64,000 nt of DNA from Plutella xylostella (GCF_932276165.1 NC_063992.1:1250001-1314000); one strand, 5' to 3'; numbered from the stretch's first letter, positions 25,173 through 37,935 are shown. A program made the numbers and translations. The notes: generated by a model not told the origin, from the sequence alone.

Positions 25173-26929
25173 CAGGGTGGCCCAAAGAGTGACGTCCAAA
25201 GGAAAATGTTTGATTCCTTAGGTCAAGGGGTAGCCAAATCACCCCCATGTGTGTTCAGCAATTTTTAGTAGTTTAGGAGTTATGATATTTTTTCCAAATT
25301 TTCTACGAAAATCGACCTCAGTGGATTAATTATGTTTTATTATTTTTTGGATAACTTTTTTTAAAGCATTTTTTATTTTTGTGTCATCCTCTTAAGTTGT
25401 TCTTTTAACCATAAAAGATTCAGCTTCCTAGCTGTAATGTAAGTCAGTTATTTTTTTATCGAAAGTTCGAATTATATCATCGAGCTAGACTGCTCTGAAT
25501 TTTCTACTTGAAATTAAAAATTGAAAAAGATATTCTCATGGTCCCTTATTAATTTTAAAAACTCCGCAAGGTTCCAAAATAACATAAAAATAAAAATAAA
25601 CTATTGCTTAATAGGGTATTATTTGCAGAAAAAAGCCTTCAAAGGTACCTGGTTGGAAATTACCTAATTAGTAAATTGTTTCAGAAAGTTGAAATATTCC
25701 TGTTATGTCATTACTAAGGACTAATTAAGTTAGAAAATGTATCAAATTAAAGGGAAAATTAAATTATTTACTTTTTTTTAAAATTTACTTTACATTTTTG
25801 AATGTAAATTCTTAGAAAAATGTTTTAGTCTGAGTAGTAAGATTTATGAGATAATTGTATTATTAATAATAAGTAAATAAACTTTAATAATTATTTTACA
25901 CATTTACTCACAATAAATTTTCAAAATGGCGACCTCCCATAGCAATACACAACCTAAATCTACGCAAGAAATTTTCTTTAAGTCGCCTATACGCTTCTCT
26001 GTTTCATTCAGATGTAACTTTTTGACAGATATCACATTTTTGAGAAAAGGTACTTTTTTTACATGTTTAACCTTTTGACAAATGTCATATTTTTTACATT
26101 TGTCACTTTTTTGACTTAAAGAAAATTTCTTGCGTAGATGTAGGTTGTGTATTGCTATGGGAGGTCGCCATTTTGAAAATTTTATTGTGAGTAAATGTGT
26201 AAAATAATTATTAGAGTTTATTTACTTATTATTAATAAAAAAATTATCTCATAAATCTTACTACTCAGACTAAAACATTTTTCTAAGAATTTACATTCAA
26301 AAATGTAAAGTAAATTTTAAAAAAAAGTAAATAATTTAATTTTCCCTTTAATTTGATACATTTTCTAACTTAATTAGTCCTTAGTAATGACATAACAGGA
26401 ATATTTCAACTTTCTGAAACAATTTACTAATTAGGTAATTTCCACCCAGGTACCTTTGAAGGCTTTTTTCTGCAAATAATACCCTATTAAGCAATAGTTT
26501 ATTTTTATTTTTATGTAATTTTGGAACCTTGCGGAGTTTTTAAAATTAATAAGGGACCATGAGAATATCTTTTTCAATTTTTAATTTCAAGTAGAAAATT
26601 CAGAGCAGTCTAGCTCGATGATATAATTCGAACTTTCGATAAAAAAATAACTGACTTACATTACAGCTAGGAAGCTGAATCTTTTATGGTTAAAAGAACA
26701 ACTTAAGAGGATGACACAAAAATAAAAAATGCTTTAAAAAAAGTTATCCAAAAAATAATAAAACATAATTAATCCACTGAGGTCGATTTTCGTAGAAAAT
26801 TTGGAAAAAAAATCATAACTCCTAAACTACTAAAAATTGCTGAACATACATGTTCGGGGGTGATTTGGCTACCCCTTGACCTAAGGAATCAAACATTTTC
26901 CTTTGGACGTCACTCTTTGGGCCACCCTG
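25173..26929. mobile_element. Giant foldback element 1 (arms about 812 bp)
   Basis: The ends CAGGGTGGCCCAAAGAGTGA and its reverse complement at 26929 are flanked by TA on both sides. From 25173 to about 25984 the sequence returns almost unchanged in reverse complement from 26929 to about 26113, leaving a loop of about 128 bp. The arms are near-identical, with a few substitutions and small indels. No protein frame is seen. TA flanks suit a Tc1/mariner-type target site. Confidence 0.88.
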
Positions 26930-26931
26930 TA

Positions 26932-28261
26932 TGTATATCTATTTTCCTTCACTTAATGTCGCGTCTGTGTCATTTCCGGTATATCCGATTATCATAAATT
27001 CATAACTTATAATGATTAAGAATAACTTATGAAAAAATATAAGTACCTATGTAGGAATTTTTAATTTATACTTAATAGGTATTCCGTCCGTTAATGCTAC
27101 AAGATCCCTGATGTAATTGTAACATTTTACTTACGTATTGGTCTTACTGGAGAACACGACATGATATTATTATTATTATTGTTTCATGTGCGAGTGACTG
27201 AGTATATTGTAAATAGCTTACTGACAATTTCTTAAAGTATATTTAATGATAACTAATTACCTAGCAAACAAAAGACACGCGTTATATCATATTAATTTTA
27301 TTGACATGGATGATAGACACACATGATATCTACCAACTAAACAAATCAACACATTTTCTAGTCTACTCGACAAACTTACCCTTTATTCGTTTAATTTTGA
27401 CAAGCTTGAATTTCAGGCTTGGTGAAGTGCATTTACCCCCACTGGAAGCCAGCTTAACTGATTGTATCGGCCAGAAACACTCAGAAGAAGGGCGAAATCA
27501 CACACACTATTTTCCGTAATCACTTTACCGGCATTCCGGATTCAAAAAAATAAAAGTAAAAAACCGGGCCTTACGGAGGCGCACATTTTGAATTTCGAAT
27601 TTAAAAGTTTGAGAAGCCAGTTTTGTTTCTTTTTCTTTTGCGACGGAGTGCGCGTTGCCAGCTGCATAGGGCGACTGCAGCCCTAGCATAGATCGGACAA
27701 GGTTATTTAAAACTGTATAATTGTAACATTATTCGTATAGCATTGTTTTGGCAGTGGCAGAGAGATTCTTCTCACTGTTTGAGATCCAGAGGCACGTGTT
27801 AGCGAGCTGCATGCATGTGATTGGATTCATCTATAAGTACGGTGAAAGACAGATTCTTTATTACTTGCATTGAAATTAAACTGTAATAGTGCACGAATAA
27901 GACACAGCGCAAAGTCCAATGTTATGGCGCTAAATCGAGTCGAATTTTTAAATCTAAATATTTTTTTGATGCCCCTAATAATATACCAAAGTAGGTACAA
28001 TTTGTCTGAATATTCTCTTACCTGGAGTCAAAACTGTACAACCCTTGCCCATTTTTAATAAATATGAATTATTTTTATTTAATCTTTACTTTTCAATGTT
28101 CGGTATGTATAATATCACTTGCCGGTTGAACGATTGTCCACTTTGTGAATTAACAATCAATTGGTTTGAGTTCATATCTGATGTGCACAGAACATGTTTC
28201 ATATCCTATAGATGTATGTATGTATGTATGTATGTAGGTCTACCCATAGGTATATAAGGTA
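26932..28261. other. Intergenic sequence between foldback 1 and a Helitron-like copy
   Basis: No gene recognised. A short tetranucleotide (ATGT) microsatellite lies at about 28205-28226. A somewhat GC-richer patch at 27420-27690 gave no recognisable protein. Confidence 0.35.
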
Positions 28262-28461
28262 TAGCTGTCCCCGCGCGCTTCGCTTCGCCTTTAAAAGTTT
28301 TCCCGTGGGATAAAAAGTAGCCTGTGTTCTTTCCCAGGGTCTAGAACTCTAGACCGTATGTATTCCAAATTTCATTCAAATCCGTTCTGTAGTTTTTGCG
28401 TGAAAGAGTAACAGACAGACAGACAGACACAGTTACTTTCGCATTTATAATATTAGTTAGG
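28262..28461 (-). mobile_element. Helitron-like non-autonomous element with TGTC microsatellite
   Basis: On the minus strand it starts tcctaactaatattataaat, passes a TGTC repeat and cgaacggattt-like word, and ends gcgaagcgaagcgcgcgggg then acagcta. Near-identical segments occur at 34385-34594 and 46174-46378. The 5' TC and 3' CTA(G) ends and lack of inverted repeats fit the lepidopteran Lep1-type Helitron-like elements as I know them. Confidence 0.65.
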
Positions 28462-28830
28462 ATAATAAGTCTGGACTGATGGTGGAGTGATCAAGTAGAT
28501 ACATTAGATCGTGTACGCGGGTAGCAGTTTCAATCCAGGCATATACAATTTATATTATGTTATTGTTTTACTAGTTTCTATTTAATATAGGTACTAACTA
28601 CACGTTATGATTTGAATGGCTTCCCACTTATACCGGCGTAGGTGTAAACGGTAAAAGGCTTTGTCATAACTAACACGAGGAACTGCTTTTACCCGTCGAC
28701 ACATAAAGATGAGAGTTATAAGTTTGTACTCATGTATCTGTGCTTCTGTCTGGGTCAGCAACATGTTTGATAGTTTCTCGCAAATTGTAAAAGTTGACCT
28801 TTTTGTCGCATACAAAATACCGCATCTACT

Positions 28831-28980
28831 TATAGTGCCACAAACTTATCTGTTCCGGTGAGAGCGAACTAAATTGGTCCATATAATCTATGTCAATATG
28901 AAATTCATTAGTAAGTAATGAGGTAAGTATGGACCAATTTAGTTCGCTCTCACCGGAACAGATAAGTTTGTGGCACTATA
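28831..28980. mobile_element. 150-bp MITE with 53-bp inverted arms
   Basis: The left arm tatagtgccacaaacttatc... is repeated exactly in reverse complement at 28928-28980, with about 44 bp between. It would fold into a long perfect hairpin. Confidence 0.8.
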
Positions 28981-29291
28981 CTGGAAACTATCATGAACTT
29001 TTGACAATAATGTATGCAGATGACAGAAGAAAATCTGAACTTTTTCGTTATTGTAGATTGCAAAACCCGTAGGAACTGGCGGCTGTTTCAGGTAGGTAAC
29101 CCTTAAAATGACAATGGGCGTTTTGGGACCTATGTCCAATAAAGATGAGACATACATCGTTGGATAGCTCTTTTCAAGTGAGCAAAAAAGTATTATGACG
29201 ACAAATCCGTATAAGTTGTCCATTTTGAAATATATGCGTCGGAAGGAAGTATTTTTCTATGGCATTGCACTCTCTCTCCTGATGACAGTTA

Positions 29292-29487
29292 GGCCTGGGT
29301 CTCCTATTTACGCCGTGGGTCGCGACCAGCGTCACGCCGTAGGCCGCGTCACGATGCTCACTATAGAAATGTACTGATGCGGTCTCCCTCACACGCCGAC
29401 GTTGGCGCGTAGACATAATGAGCATTGTGACGCGGCCTACGGAGTGACACTGGACGCGACCTACGGCGTAAATAGGAGACCCGGGCC
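29292..29487. mobile_element. GC-rich MITE with TTA target duplication (PIF/Harbinger-like)
   Basis: The arms GGCCTGGGTCTCCTATTTAC and the reverse complement at the right end are flanked by TTA at 29289-29291 and 29488-29490. The inverted arms run about 75 bp and repeat the words tacgccg, gcgtcac and ggccgcgtcac. Confidence 0.72.
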
Positions 29488-29897
29488 TTAGGGCGTAATA
29501 CACGTAAACACGTATTATTGAAATTGGAGAAATTACTTTCAACTGGTTTTATTTACTGAGATAATATTATATGAATGATGATCATTTTGTAATAAAAATT
29601 AAAAATGAATGTGAAAAACTAACAAAAACACTAAAATTACAGAAATAAAATATAAAAACTTTCACGGTACGATTATTCTAATTGGACAGTAAATCAAGAC
29701 TAGCGCTTCCGTAATTCATATTCTGCAAAAAAATACCTTTTCAACGACGTATCACTCATTTCTATTGGTGCTGGTCCCAGCTTCCATATATTGGTGCCCA
29801 TCATCATTTGTATAATATGTGTTGTGTATGTCTGTCAGCCACCCTTCACCATTATAAAAAAATACCAAGTAGGTAATATTAACTAGGTATCTACATA

Positions 29898-31516
29898 CAG
29901 GGTGTCCCAAAAGTCAACGTCATCCCTTAAAGGGCTGATAGGTCAGCTCATGAGAGCCCAGAATATCACAATATGACCTTAGTAAAAACTCGATAATTTT
30001 CGAGATATTGACACTTTTATAAATTTGCTAAAAATCGACACCTTGGATCAGTTTTTTGCGTGCCGCCGGTACAAAAATCCATATTGTTAGATTTTGTTTG
30101 GTGTTGCATCATCCTGTATAGCCCTGCTATTGATCGCAGCCAAAAAAAATATCGAGTAATGCTGTGTGTTTAAAAAAAAACACGGTTTTTCAAAGTCATA
30201 AAAGGAAATCGTATTTTTTATAAACAATTTTGACTAAAAAAAATATTCCACGCAAACCTGGCACCTTATTTGAAAAGATTGCTTATTTAATGCAGTTTCT
30301 AAAATGGTGTGAAATGTTGCTATTGTTTCGATTAACAAAAAAGTTATTGCTATTTTAGTACAAAACGACCTCGATGTAAAATTGTTTGAAGGAAATTTAT
30401 CTGACTGAATTTATTAAGGGTAAGTCGTGTTGGAATGAGTAAAAGTAAAATAGGTGGTGGGGTCAGCCGTGGCAACATAGATGACGCAAAAATAGCTAAG
30501 AAAAAACTTACCAAACACCTTATTTAAAAAAAGAAACATTTATTGCCTTTAATTTTTAATTCTCAAAATTATAACACCACATTATTATATTAAGTACATA
30601 ATCAGCAAAAAATAATACTCATTAATGGTCATAATCATAATTTTGAGAGTTTGGTTTTGTTTAACAATAACTTTAATATAAATAAATAGTAATTAGAGGT
30701 AATGTTAATGACAAACTGATCTGTCCCTTTTTTGGATACTGTGGGTGTACAATGTACAATTGTACATGTGTAAGCGTTTTACTTGTACAATATCACACAT
30801 AAAGACTACTCAGGAATGTACGTTACCATGCGCTACATTTATGGGGAATGTGGTGTTGCTATAGTCCACTTTTTTCGAGAAAGATACGCAAAATGCGTTT
30901 TTTTTATTCTGTGACAACGTTGTCTCTTTTCCCACTCCCGGCCACACCACCTATTTTACTTTTACTCATTCCAACATGACTTACCCTTAATAAATTCAGT
31001 CAGATAAATTTCCTTTAAACAATTTTACATCGAGGTCGTTTTGTACTAAAATATCAATAACTTTTTTGTTAATTGAAACAATAGCAATGTTTCATACCAT
31101 TTTGGAAACTGCATTAAATGAGCAATCTTTTCAAATAAGGTGCCAGGTTTGCGTGGAATATTTATTTTACAGTATGTAGAGTCAAAGTTGTTTATAAAAA
31201 AAATACGATTACCTTTTATGACTTTGAAAACCGTGTTTTTTTAAACATACAGCATTACTCGATTTTTTTTTTGACTGAGATCAATAACAGCGCTATACAG
31301 GGTGATGCAACACAAAACAAAATCTAACAATATGGATTTTTGTACCAGCGGCACGCAAAAAACTGATCCAAGGTGTCGATTTTCAGCAAATTTATAAAAG
31401 TGTCAATATCTCGAAAATTATCGAGTTTTTACTAAGGTCATATTGTGATATTCTGGCCTCTCATGAGCTGACCTATCAGCCCTTTAAGGGATGACGTTGA
31501 CTTTTGGGACACCCTG
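29898..31516. mobile_element. Giant foldback element 2 (arms about 570 bp)
   Basis: The ends CAGGGTGTCCCAAAAGTCAA and its reverse complement are flanked by TA. Arms 29898-30467 and about 30938-31516 are near-identical in inverted orientation, with a loop of about 470 bp that has no recognisable gene. The termini resemble those of foldback 1 (CAGGGTG-CCCAAA), so the two are probably one family. Confidence 0.87.
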
Positions 31517-31889
31517 TATAATAATGAAGAGGCATTCATTTGTGAATTTCAAAGAGGCGTGTAAAGTTGTTTTGGAATGAAGAGTAATTGGTTTCGCCTC
31601 TGCATTTAAAAAAATGTACAATAAAATATTGTAAGTAATAATAATATCATTGGTTTTCTCGTTTTTGTGACGTTAACAAAAATTTGTACTTTGGACTTTA
31701 CAATTTTACGCCGATCTCTATTGCGTCACATGTGTTTGGATATGCTCCACAAAAGATACGCTTTGGCTGTCTCTTCATAAATAAAATTACTAGGTAAGTA
31801 CCTACTTAGGTATATAAGAACAAATGAGAAAATATAATAAGACGGTAAATATGTACACTGGAACTGAATAAATCTAGCTGTTAAACTAG

Positions 31890-32280
31890 GAAGCTACATT
31901 GCAAGTGTCCTCTACTGGACATATGCCCCAAGAAGCAAGGAACTCTGCTGTACTTACTACTTAGTCCACGGTCTTCCACGGTCGTCCATCTTTCATGTCC
32001 AGCCACCAGCCCCTATTGGCTATGATAATAATAATAGTATGTGGGGACATCTCACACACGGCCATCACAGCCGACCCCAGGCTAGGCAGAACCCGTAATA
32101 TGGGTAGGTGTCGGACAGCTGATTTATCTATAAGATACGTAGGTAGACTACCTACGTATACCTGTGGTTAGTATTATTAGTGCTTATTTGGGAGGTCTAG
32201 GTTGTAGGTAGGTTATACGTTATGGTATTGAGAAAGATGTCCAGCAGTGGGCATTTGCTGGCTGTTTTTGATGATCTGTA
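31890..32280. repeat. LINE and SINE remnants
   Basis: Contains a truncated SINE tail (32037-32130, tatgtggggacatctcacac) and a LINE-3'-end-like word near 32240 (atgtccagcagtgggcat), similar to one at 56155. All non-coding fragments. Confidence 0.55.
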
Positions 32281-33702
32281 TGATCGCAAAATATTAATTC
32301 AAACAAGTAAAAAAATAATATTTTACAGTGACATCTACTACTTTATTCTGTTATAAGTTGCTAAATAGGAAAGAAACTTTCCTCTTATTATCTGATAATG
32401 GTCGAATGACAACAAACTTAGTAGTTCTCTTATCGTTATATAGATGGCGCCAAAAATTGAAAAAAATATAACAGATGTGAGGAATGCGTAAAATATGCGG
32501 AAAAACAAGAGCCTCTAGTACGAGTTTGGCAATTTACAAAAACGTAAAAAGTTTAAATTTTCTCCTGTCATCTACATACGTTATGTGTCAAATGTTTCAT
32601 GATAGTTTCCGCCAGAGGCGCCACTTTGTATGCGAGAAAACGTAAACTTTTAAGTATAGTTTTTGACTAAGGTGCGTTATGATATCGCACCGCTTTACTG
32701 AAAGTTTATTCAGGTTAGAAGAAAATCTGACCCAAAATAAGTATAAATACTTAGGTATAAAATACCTTATAGTTTTTTAAGAAATGCAGATAGGAACTTA
32801 CCTAAATTTCTTCCCTTAGCTGTGCCAGTGAGTCCAGTGACTGCACAGCGCTTCTTTTGATGGCCACATTCCGCCATCACTTTATATTTTAACTGACTTC
32901 GAAAAAATAAGGTGCTCAATTCGTCTGTATGTATTTTTTTCTAGTTCACTGTAGGTACGTACCTATCCACAAATTCTTTTTACATAAGCTACATGTATGA
33001 ATCTACTTTATATCTATATGTAATTTTTATGTATACATACGAATTACGAGTGTCTCAGTAGATACAACCGGGTGTAAACTACATTAATTTGGCTCAGTGA
33101 TAAATGCAACGGCTTGCTCAGCAAATTGGGCTGTTCTGAGGCAGCATAATCATAATCATGCCGACATACCGTACTATTTTTTTGCAATATAGGTAATATT
33201 TTATTTCTGCGAAGTCATAATAAAAAAGTACAATAAACATAGATGTCTAGGTACAAAGATAATCTCACTTAACTCAGACAGAGCCATAAAACAAATTTAA
33301 ACTTGCTATAGTGAAATAGACTCTTACTATTTTGTGAGTCGCCAGAAAAAAACGCTTTAGTTATTGATACAACCTACCAATTAATAAATTAAGCTGATTT
33401 ACTACCAACTGCTATACTACAGACATAATCTAGCTAGATCAACCTCTACTTATAGATATCGCTGAATTTCAACAAGGGCTAAGTACCTAACAAATCCGGT
33501 GGCCACTGTTTATTAGGTATCTGTGGAAGTTCCACAAAATACATGAAATGCTCTCTTCAGGTCGAAGCTCCGGAAACTGCTGGCGACGAATCAGAGACGA
33601 GCGGTTACCAACGTGACGCGCTTTGAGCAATCTAAAAGCGATGGAGTTAGGCCGACCGCACACACGCGAATTACATTTACAATCACGAGTCACAAGCACT
33701 GA
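32281..33702. other. Intergenic sequence, one dispersed-repeat copy
   Basis: At 32605-32645 (minus strand) lies a copy of the ACAAAGTGGCGCCTCTGGCG repeat. Nothing else is recognised. Confidence 0.4.
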
Positions 33703-33757
33703 AAAAAATTCACTTACAGAATGTCGAAAATATCGACATTCTGTAAGTGAATTTTTT
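33703..33757. repeat. Perfect 25-bp inverted repeat with 5-nt loop
   Basis: aaaaaattcacttacagaat plus gtcga, then loop aaata, then the exact reverse complement. It may be the fused ends of a decayed MITE or a small hairpin. Confidence 0.85.
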
Positions 33758-34384
33758 AGTTGCTATTATTGTGTTGCTCTCTTAAATATACTTGAATGTT
33801 GCAGATAAGCATTGTCACTGGAACTTTTGCATTTCTAACGTGTCAGTGTTTGTGTATCAGTCTGTGGTACCATCAAATCTAATGGCAGAACCGATTCTCG
33901 ATTTGTATTTGTATTTTTTTTGGGTCACAGGTAAAGTTACCCCGAGTATATTCTTATCCTCATATGATAAAAATCGGCTTAGCCGTTCAAAAGTTATGTG
34001 ACTGTTACTGTTGAATGTCACGGGTTTTTAACGTTGGTTAGGTTATTTACGTTTTATAGTCGCAAACGTACTGGCAGCCTAACCTATCATCCAGCCACTG
34101 CTATGCATTTCACACAATCCGCCGCTGCTGCCGATTTGTTTATTTTTCTTTTTTCGAAATTCGACTGCGCGAATGGCATTTCGGGAATTCTTCTGCCATT
34201 CGTGCATCCTTCTTTATATTGTGTTTCGGAGATTATCTTTTGTTTACAGTTAATGTTAATGGTTTCTTTGCACTAGGTACTATGTTTTGTGTTGTTTCGT
34301 TGAGATATTTTAAACGGTAGGTAATTAACATTTTGTTTGAAATTGTAAAATTATAATTTTTTAAGATTTTACTTTTCAATGGAA

Positions 34385-34594
34385 TCCTAACTAATATTAT
34401 AAATGCAAAAGTAACTGTGTCTGTCTGTCTGTCTGTCTGTTACGCTTTCACGCCAAAACTACTGAACGGATTTAAATGAAATTTGGTATACATATGGTCT
34501 AGACCCTGAGAAAGAACATAGGCTGCTTTTTATCCCGGAATTCCCACGGGAAAACTTTTTAAGGCGAAGCGAAGCTCGCGAGAACAGCTAGTGT
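34385..34594 (+). mobile_element. Helitron-like element with TGTC microsatellite
   Basis: Same family as the copies at 28262 and 46174; starts tcctaactaatattataaat and ends gaacagctag. Confidence 0.65.
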
Positions 34595-34597
34595 TGA

Positions 34598-35630
34598 ATA
34601 ATTATTATATTTACACTAGAATAAAAACATAATGAGCATAAAGCTGTGCAAACATTTGGTGCTACAAATTTTGCCTAAAAACCAGGGGCCCTATTTAATT
34701 GCTTAGTCAAAACGAAATAACATTTACGAAGCAACAAGAGTCAAAAATATATTCAATATAATTTGAATCCAAAATCATTGACAAAACAAATTTGCGATAG
34801 GTCAGGGCGAGGTATTAAAGATATTCTAATAAAGAGGAAGATATGGCATTGTCGTCCCAAAGTTGAAGCCTGCTATAAAAGTCTATTAAGACTACTAAGC
34901 CATCATTTTATGGGAACCCCCCTTTTCAGGGACAATTTCAGAGACCACAGGGGTATTTATTTACCTTTTGCATACCGAAGTCACGATATCACCCGATACA
35001 CAATAGGTAGATGTTTATTGAGGATTCAATATTGGATCGTTTTTTTGAGTTAATTATTTTGTGATCACATGGCCAATCTATGATTATTTGATCACATAGC
35101 ACTGCATATTATGCAATTTATGCATAATCCATGCATGTCAGTAATAAAAGTCCCTAAATTAACACTTTGCACATAGATACCTACCTATACAAATAATAAA
35201 ATTAATTTAATCTTACCCAAGAAAAACTTACCCAGGAACTTTGGTAGCGTCATCAAAACCAATGCAATCTGTTAACTTTGTTGGTAATAAAATAACACAA
35301 ACAGTTTAGCCACTATTCACTTTCACACTTCACTAGAAATGTTCAATGTCTATTGTTTAATTTAATTCAGAATTGGCTACATTATTTTTTAAACACGTTA
35401 CGTATGAAAAACATAAGAGTTTTTGATTGGTAGATCACCCTCAGTGCCAGATTACTGACTGATATTATACGATACGGCTGAAGAGAGCTATTCTTAAAAC
35501 ACAACGACATCACACCATCAGGACAATGATAAATAAAGCATGTGAATTTGGGGTCCTTTGGTGAGATGTTTTAAAATTTATACGTTTTTTTTGCCCATTG
35601 TATGGAATGGCGGTTGGTATACTGTCCAGA
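34598..35630. other. Intergenic sequence, nothing recognised
   Basis: The open frame at 34763-35053 shows no family resemblance and was not called. No mobile-element ends were identified. Confidence 0.35.
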
Positions 35631-35639
35631 GCAAGTTGA

Positions 35640-35815
35640 ATTCCTGGTTCAAATCCTAGAGAAAAAGTAGCTTATGTGTTAATCCAGGGTGTCAGCTAAC
35701 ACCATACCAAATTTCATTTAAATCGGTTCAGCCGTTTTGACGTGAAGAAGTAACAAACATACACACACATACTCACAAACTTTCGCATTTTTAATATTAG
35801 TAGGATAAACTATAA
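35640..35815 (+). repeat. Dispersed repeat ending like the Helitron-like family
   Basis: Carries aaatcggttcagccgttt, an (ac)-rich stretch and ttttaatattagtaggat, words I associate with a widespread lepidopteran non-autonomous element. Boundaries uncertain. Confidence 0.45.
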
Positions 35816-36579
35816 TATGTAGGTACACGGAACCCATAATCACACATGGAGAAATCTATTTTAAAACTTTTTAACTGCCGCATTTTTGTACGGCAATAAA
35901 TTCTGTCAATGAAATGAAGCGAAAAGATAATGTTTTAGTATAAAAACCATTAGTAAGGACAAAGATATAATTATAATTTGTTTCTCTCAATCAAGGTTGT
36001 TGTGTTCATAAATTTATAAACTGAAGCATAAGTATTTCCAATTGTCTAGGTTGTTTTGAGAGTTTTAGAATGTGAAATGAAATATATATAAAATCACATT
36101 CACACGTGGAATACTACTATGTAGGTACACCGTTACGTATTCACTTTTTTTAATAAGATTAATATATCTATAAAACATCCGATTATAAATGCCAAAATGA
36201 GTTCCAAATCAGGTCCCGATACAGATTAAAAAAGAGACCCCAAAAAATTTGACCTTTTCAAAATGCGTAGAAAACGGTTATCATTATTTATTTATTGATT
36301 ATATATACATATAAAATGATGGTACAATTTGTCTGACAACAGCTCGCTGTCGTCGCCAGCATCGCTCCCCGCCGGGAACCCTCGTGTTCAGTTATTTAGT
36401 TGCACAATTGACAGCTCATTTCCCTTGTATCTTTTATCGGGGTTCCGTAACAGGTGTTTGGCGTACCGCTTTGGTTATAAACACGTTATAAATGTAAACT
36501 GTGGAATATTTGTATTAAAACAAACATGAGGAATGTGGTCAGGTACTATCAACTGTGCTTTATAAAAAACACGCACTCA

Positions 36580-36790
36580 CGCCTTGTACTAATGTACTCC
36601 CTTGCGGGGTAGGCAGAGGTGCATTGCTGCACCCACTTTTCGCCAGAGTGTTATGTTAGTCCCAATGTAATAGGGGGCGGGCCTATTGCCATTTTACGGG
36701 CACATCCAAGACCTGAGAACTTTATACTATATACTATACGTACGTTCTTCGGCGCACCCTGACAGTCAGCGACTGACACACCCAACTGTT
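36580..36790 (+). repeat. Dispersed lepidopteran repeat
   Basis: The segment with cttgcggggtaggcagaggt and ttatgttagtcccaatgtaa matches, from memory, a repeat common in many moth sequences. Non-coding; boundaries approximate. Confidence 0.5.
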
Positions 36791-37163
36791 TACCGATAAC
36801 CTAATTATCTCAAAAATCCTTCGTTTTGCCACAAACCATACGATTTAGTTAACAATTGATAATTCTGAATTATAAAACAACGGTGGTGATTATAAGATGC
36901 ACATTAAAAAAACAAATACTGTTACGGCGCACATACGCCTTAGAGTTTGACCTCCAGTATGTCAGGCTAAGACAAATACATATCAAATTTTCTACAAAAA
37001 GAGACATGGCAAAAATGATACAAATCTATAATAATTATTTTCATAACATACCTCTTATCTTAAGCTCTTCGAGAGTAAAAAATAACCAATATCGGTGCAT
37101 TCTCGGGAACCCAATGAGCACATTACTCCTCAGACTTGACTGAGCAAGTACCTTTTTATTTAG

Positions 37164-37346
37164 TGTCATCCTGATGAAGACCCAGGGTCATCAGTGTTGG
37201 AGGCTGCAGCAATATCATTATTAGGTCAAGTGCACTACGAATGGTTGGCCCTGAGGAAAAATACTCTTCTAGACAAACAGGATGCTGAGCGAGACAGGTT
37301 TAGGTTAGAGAGGATATTTCCAATTGGAAAATTATTACGTTCATAG
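37164..37346 (+). pseudogene. Exon-like open segment of unknown origin
   Basis: An acceptor-like cctttttatttag ends at 37163. It opens a frame of 60 codons to TAG that lacks an ATG and reads as an amphipathic, charged segment (HYEWLALRKNTLLDKQDAER). An AATAAA-like word lies near 37424. It looks like a 3' terminal coding exon or a fragment of one, but I do not recognise the family and found no upstream exon. Confidence 0.3.
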
Positions 37347-37935
37347 CTTATTGATACTTACCTAATCTACCTTGTTTACTTTTTTTATAAAAAAGATAAG
37401 TAACATGTGTAAATCTTTGGTTAAATAAATAATCTAACTACCTACTATATTGCTTAACAGTAAAATAATTAATGGTTATGAATGTTGGGTTTTCGGTGAG
37501 AGGTGTGGTGACATTAGAATTGAGATCATACGTAGCAGTAAATCACCTATTGGGTATAAGTATCATCGTCTGTGAATAATAATAATTATAAATAATTTAC
37601 CATGATAACAACATTCATTCAAACTAAGTCTTGTCATTCATTCAATTAAAATAAATAATAATTACTTATAGCTAAGTAACCTTGGCCAAGCTTACCAAAA
37701 TCTAGCAAAATATTCCTATTTACTTATTATTTTATCCTAAAATTATCTATATCATTAAAATCATTTGTCGATCGTGTATTGATTCCGTTGTAATCATGTT
37801 TTCTAACTAATACGTAGCATTTTATCAGACCGATCATTATTATCTATATTTTTTACAATAAAATATAAAAAACTTGTTCCGATAGTTAAATCACGACCAG
37901 CAGTGTCCCTAATTAGTCTTTTTTTATATTTAATT

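Noticed and set aside
34763..35053. Open frame of 96 codons
   Set aside because: No recognisable domain or codon bias, and no splice or promoter support.
36329..36529. Open frame with a Ser/Pro-rich start (SLSSPASLPAG)
   Set aside because: It has no ATG start, is short, and adjoins a dispersed repeat; probably repeat-derived.
36856..37143. Open frame of 95 codons just before the exon-like segment
   Set aside because: Composition is AT-driven and lacks protein-like features; I could not link it to the segment at 37164.
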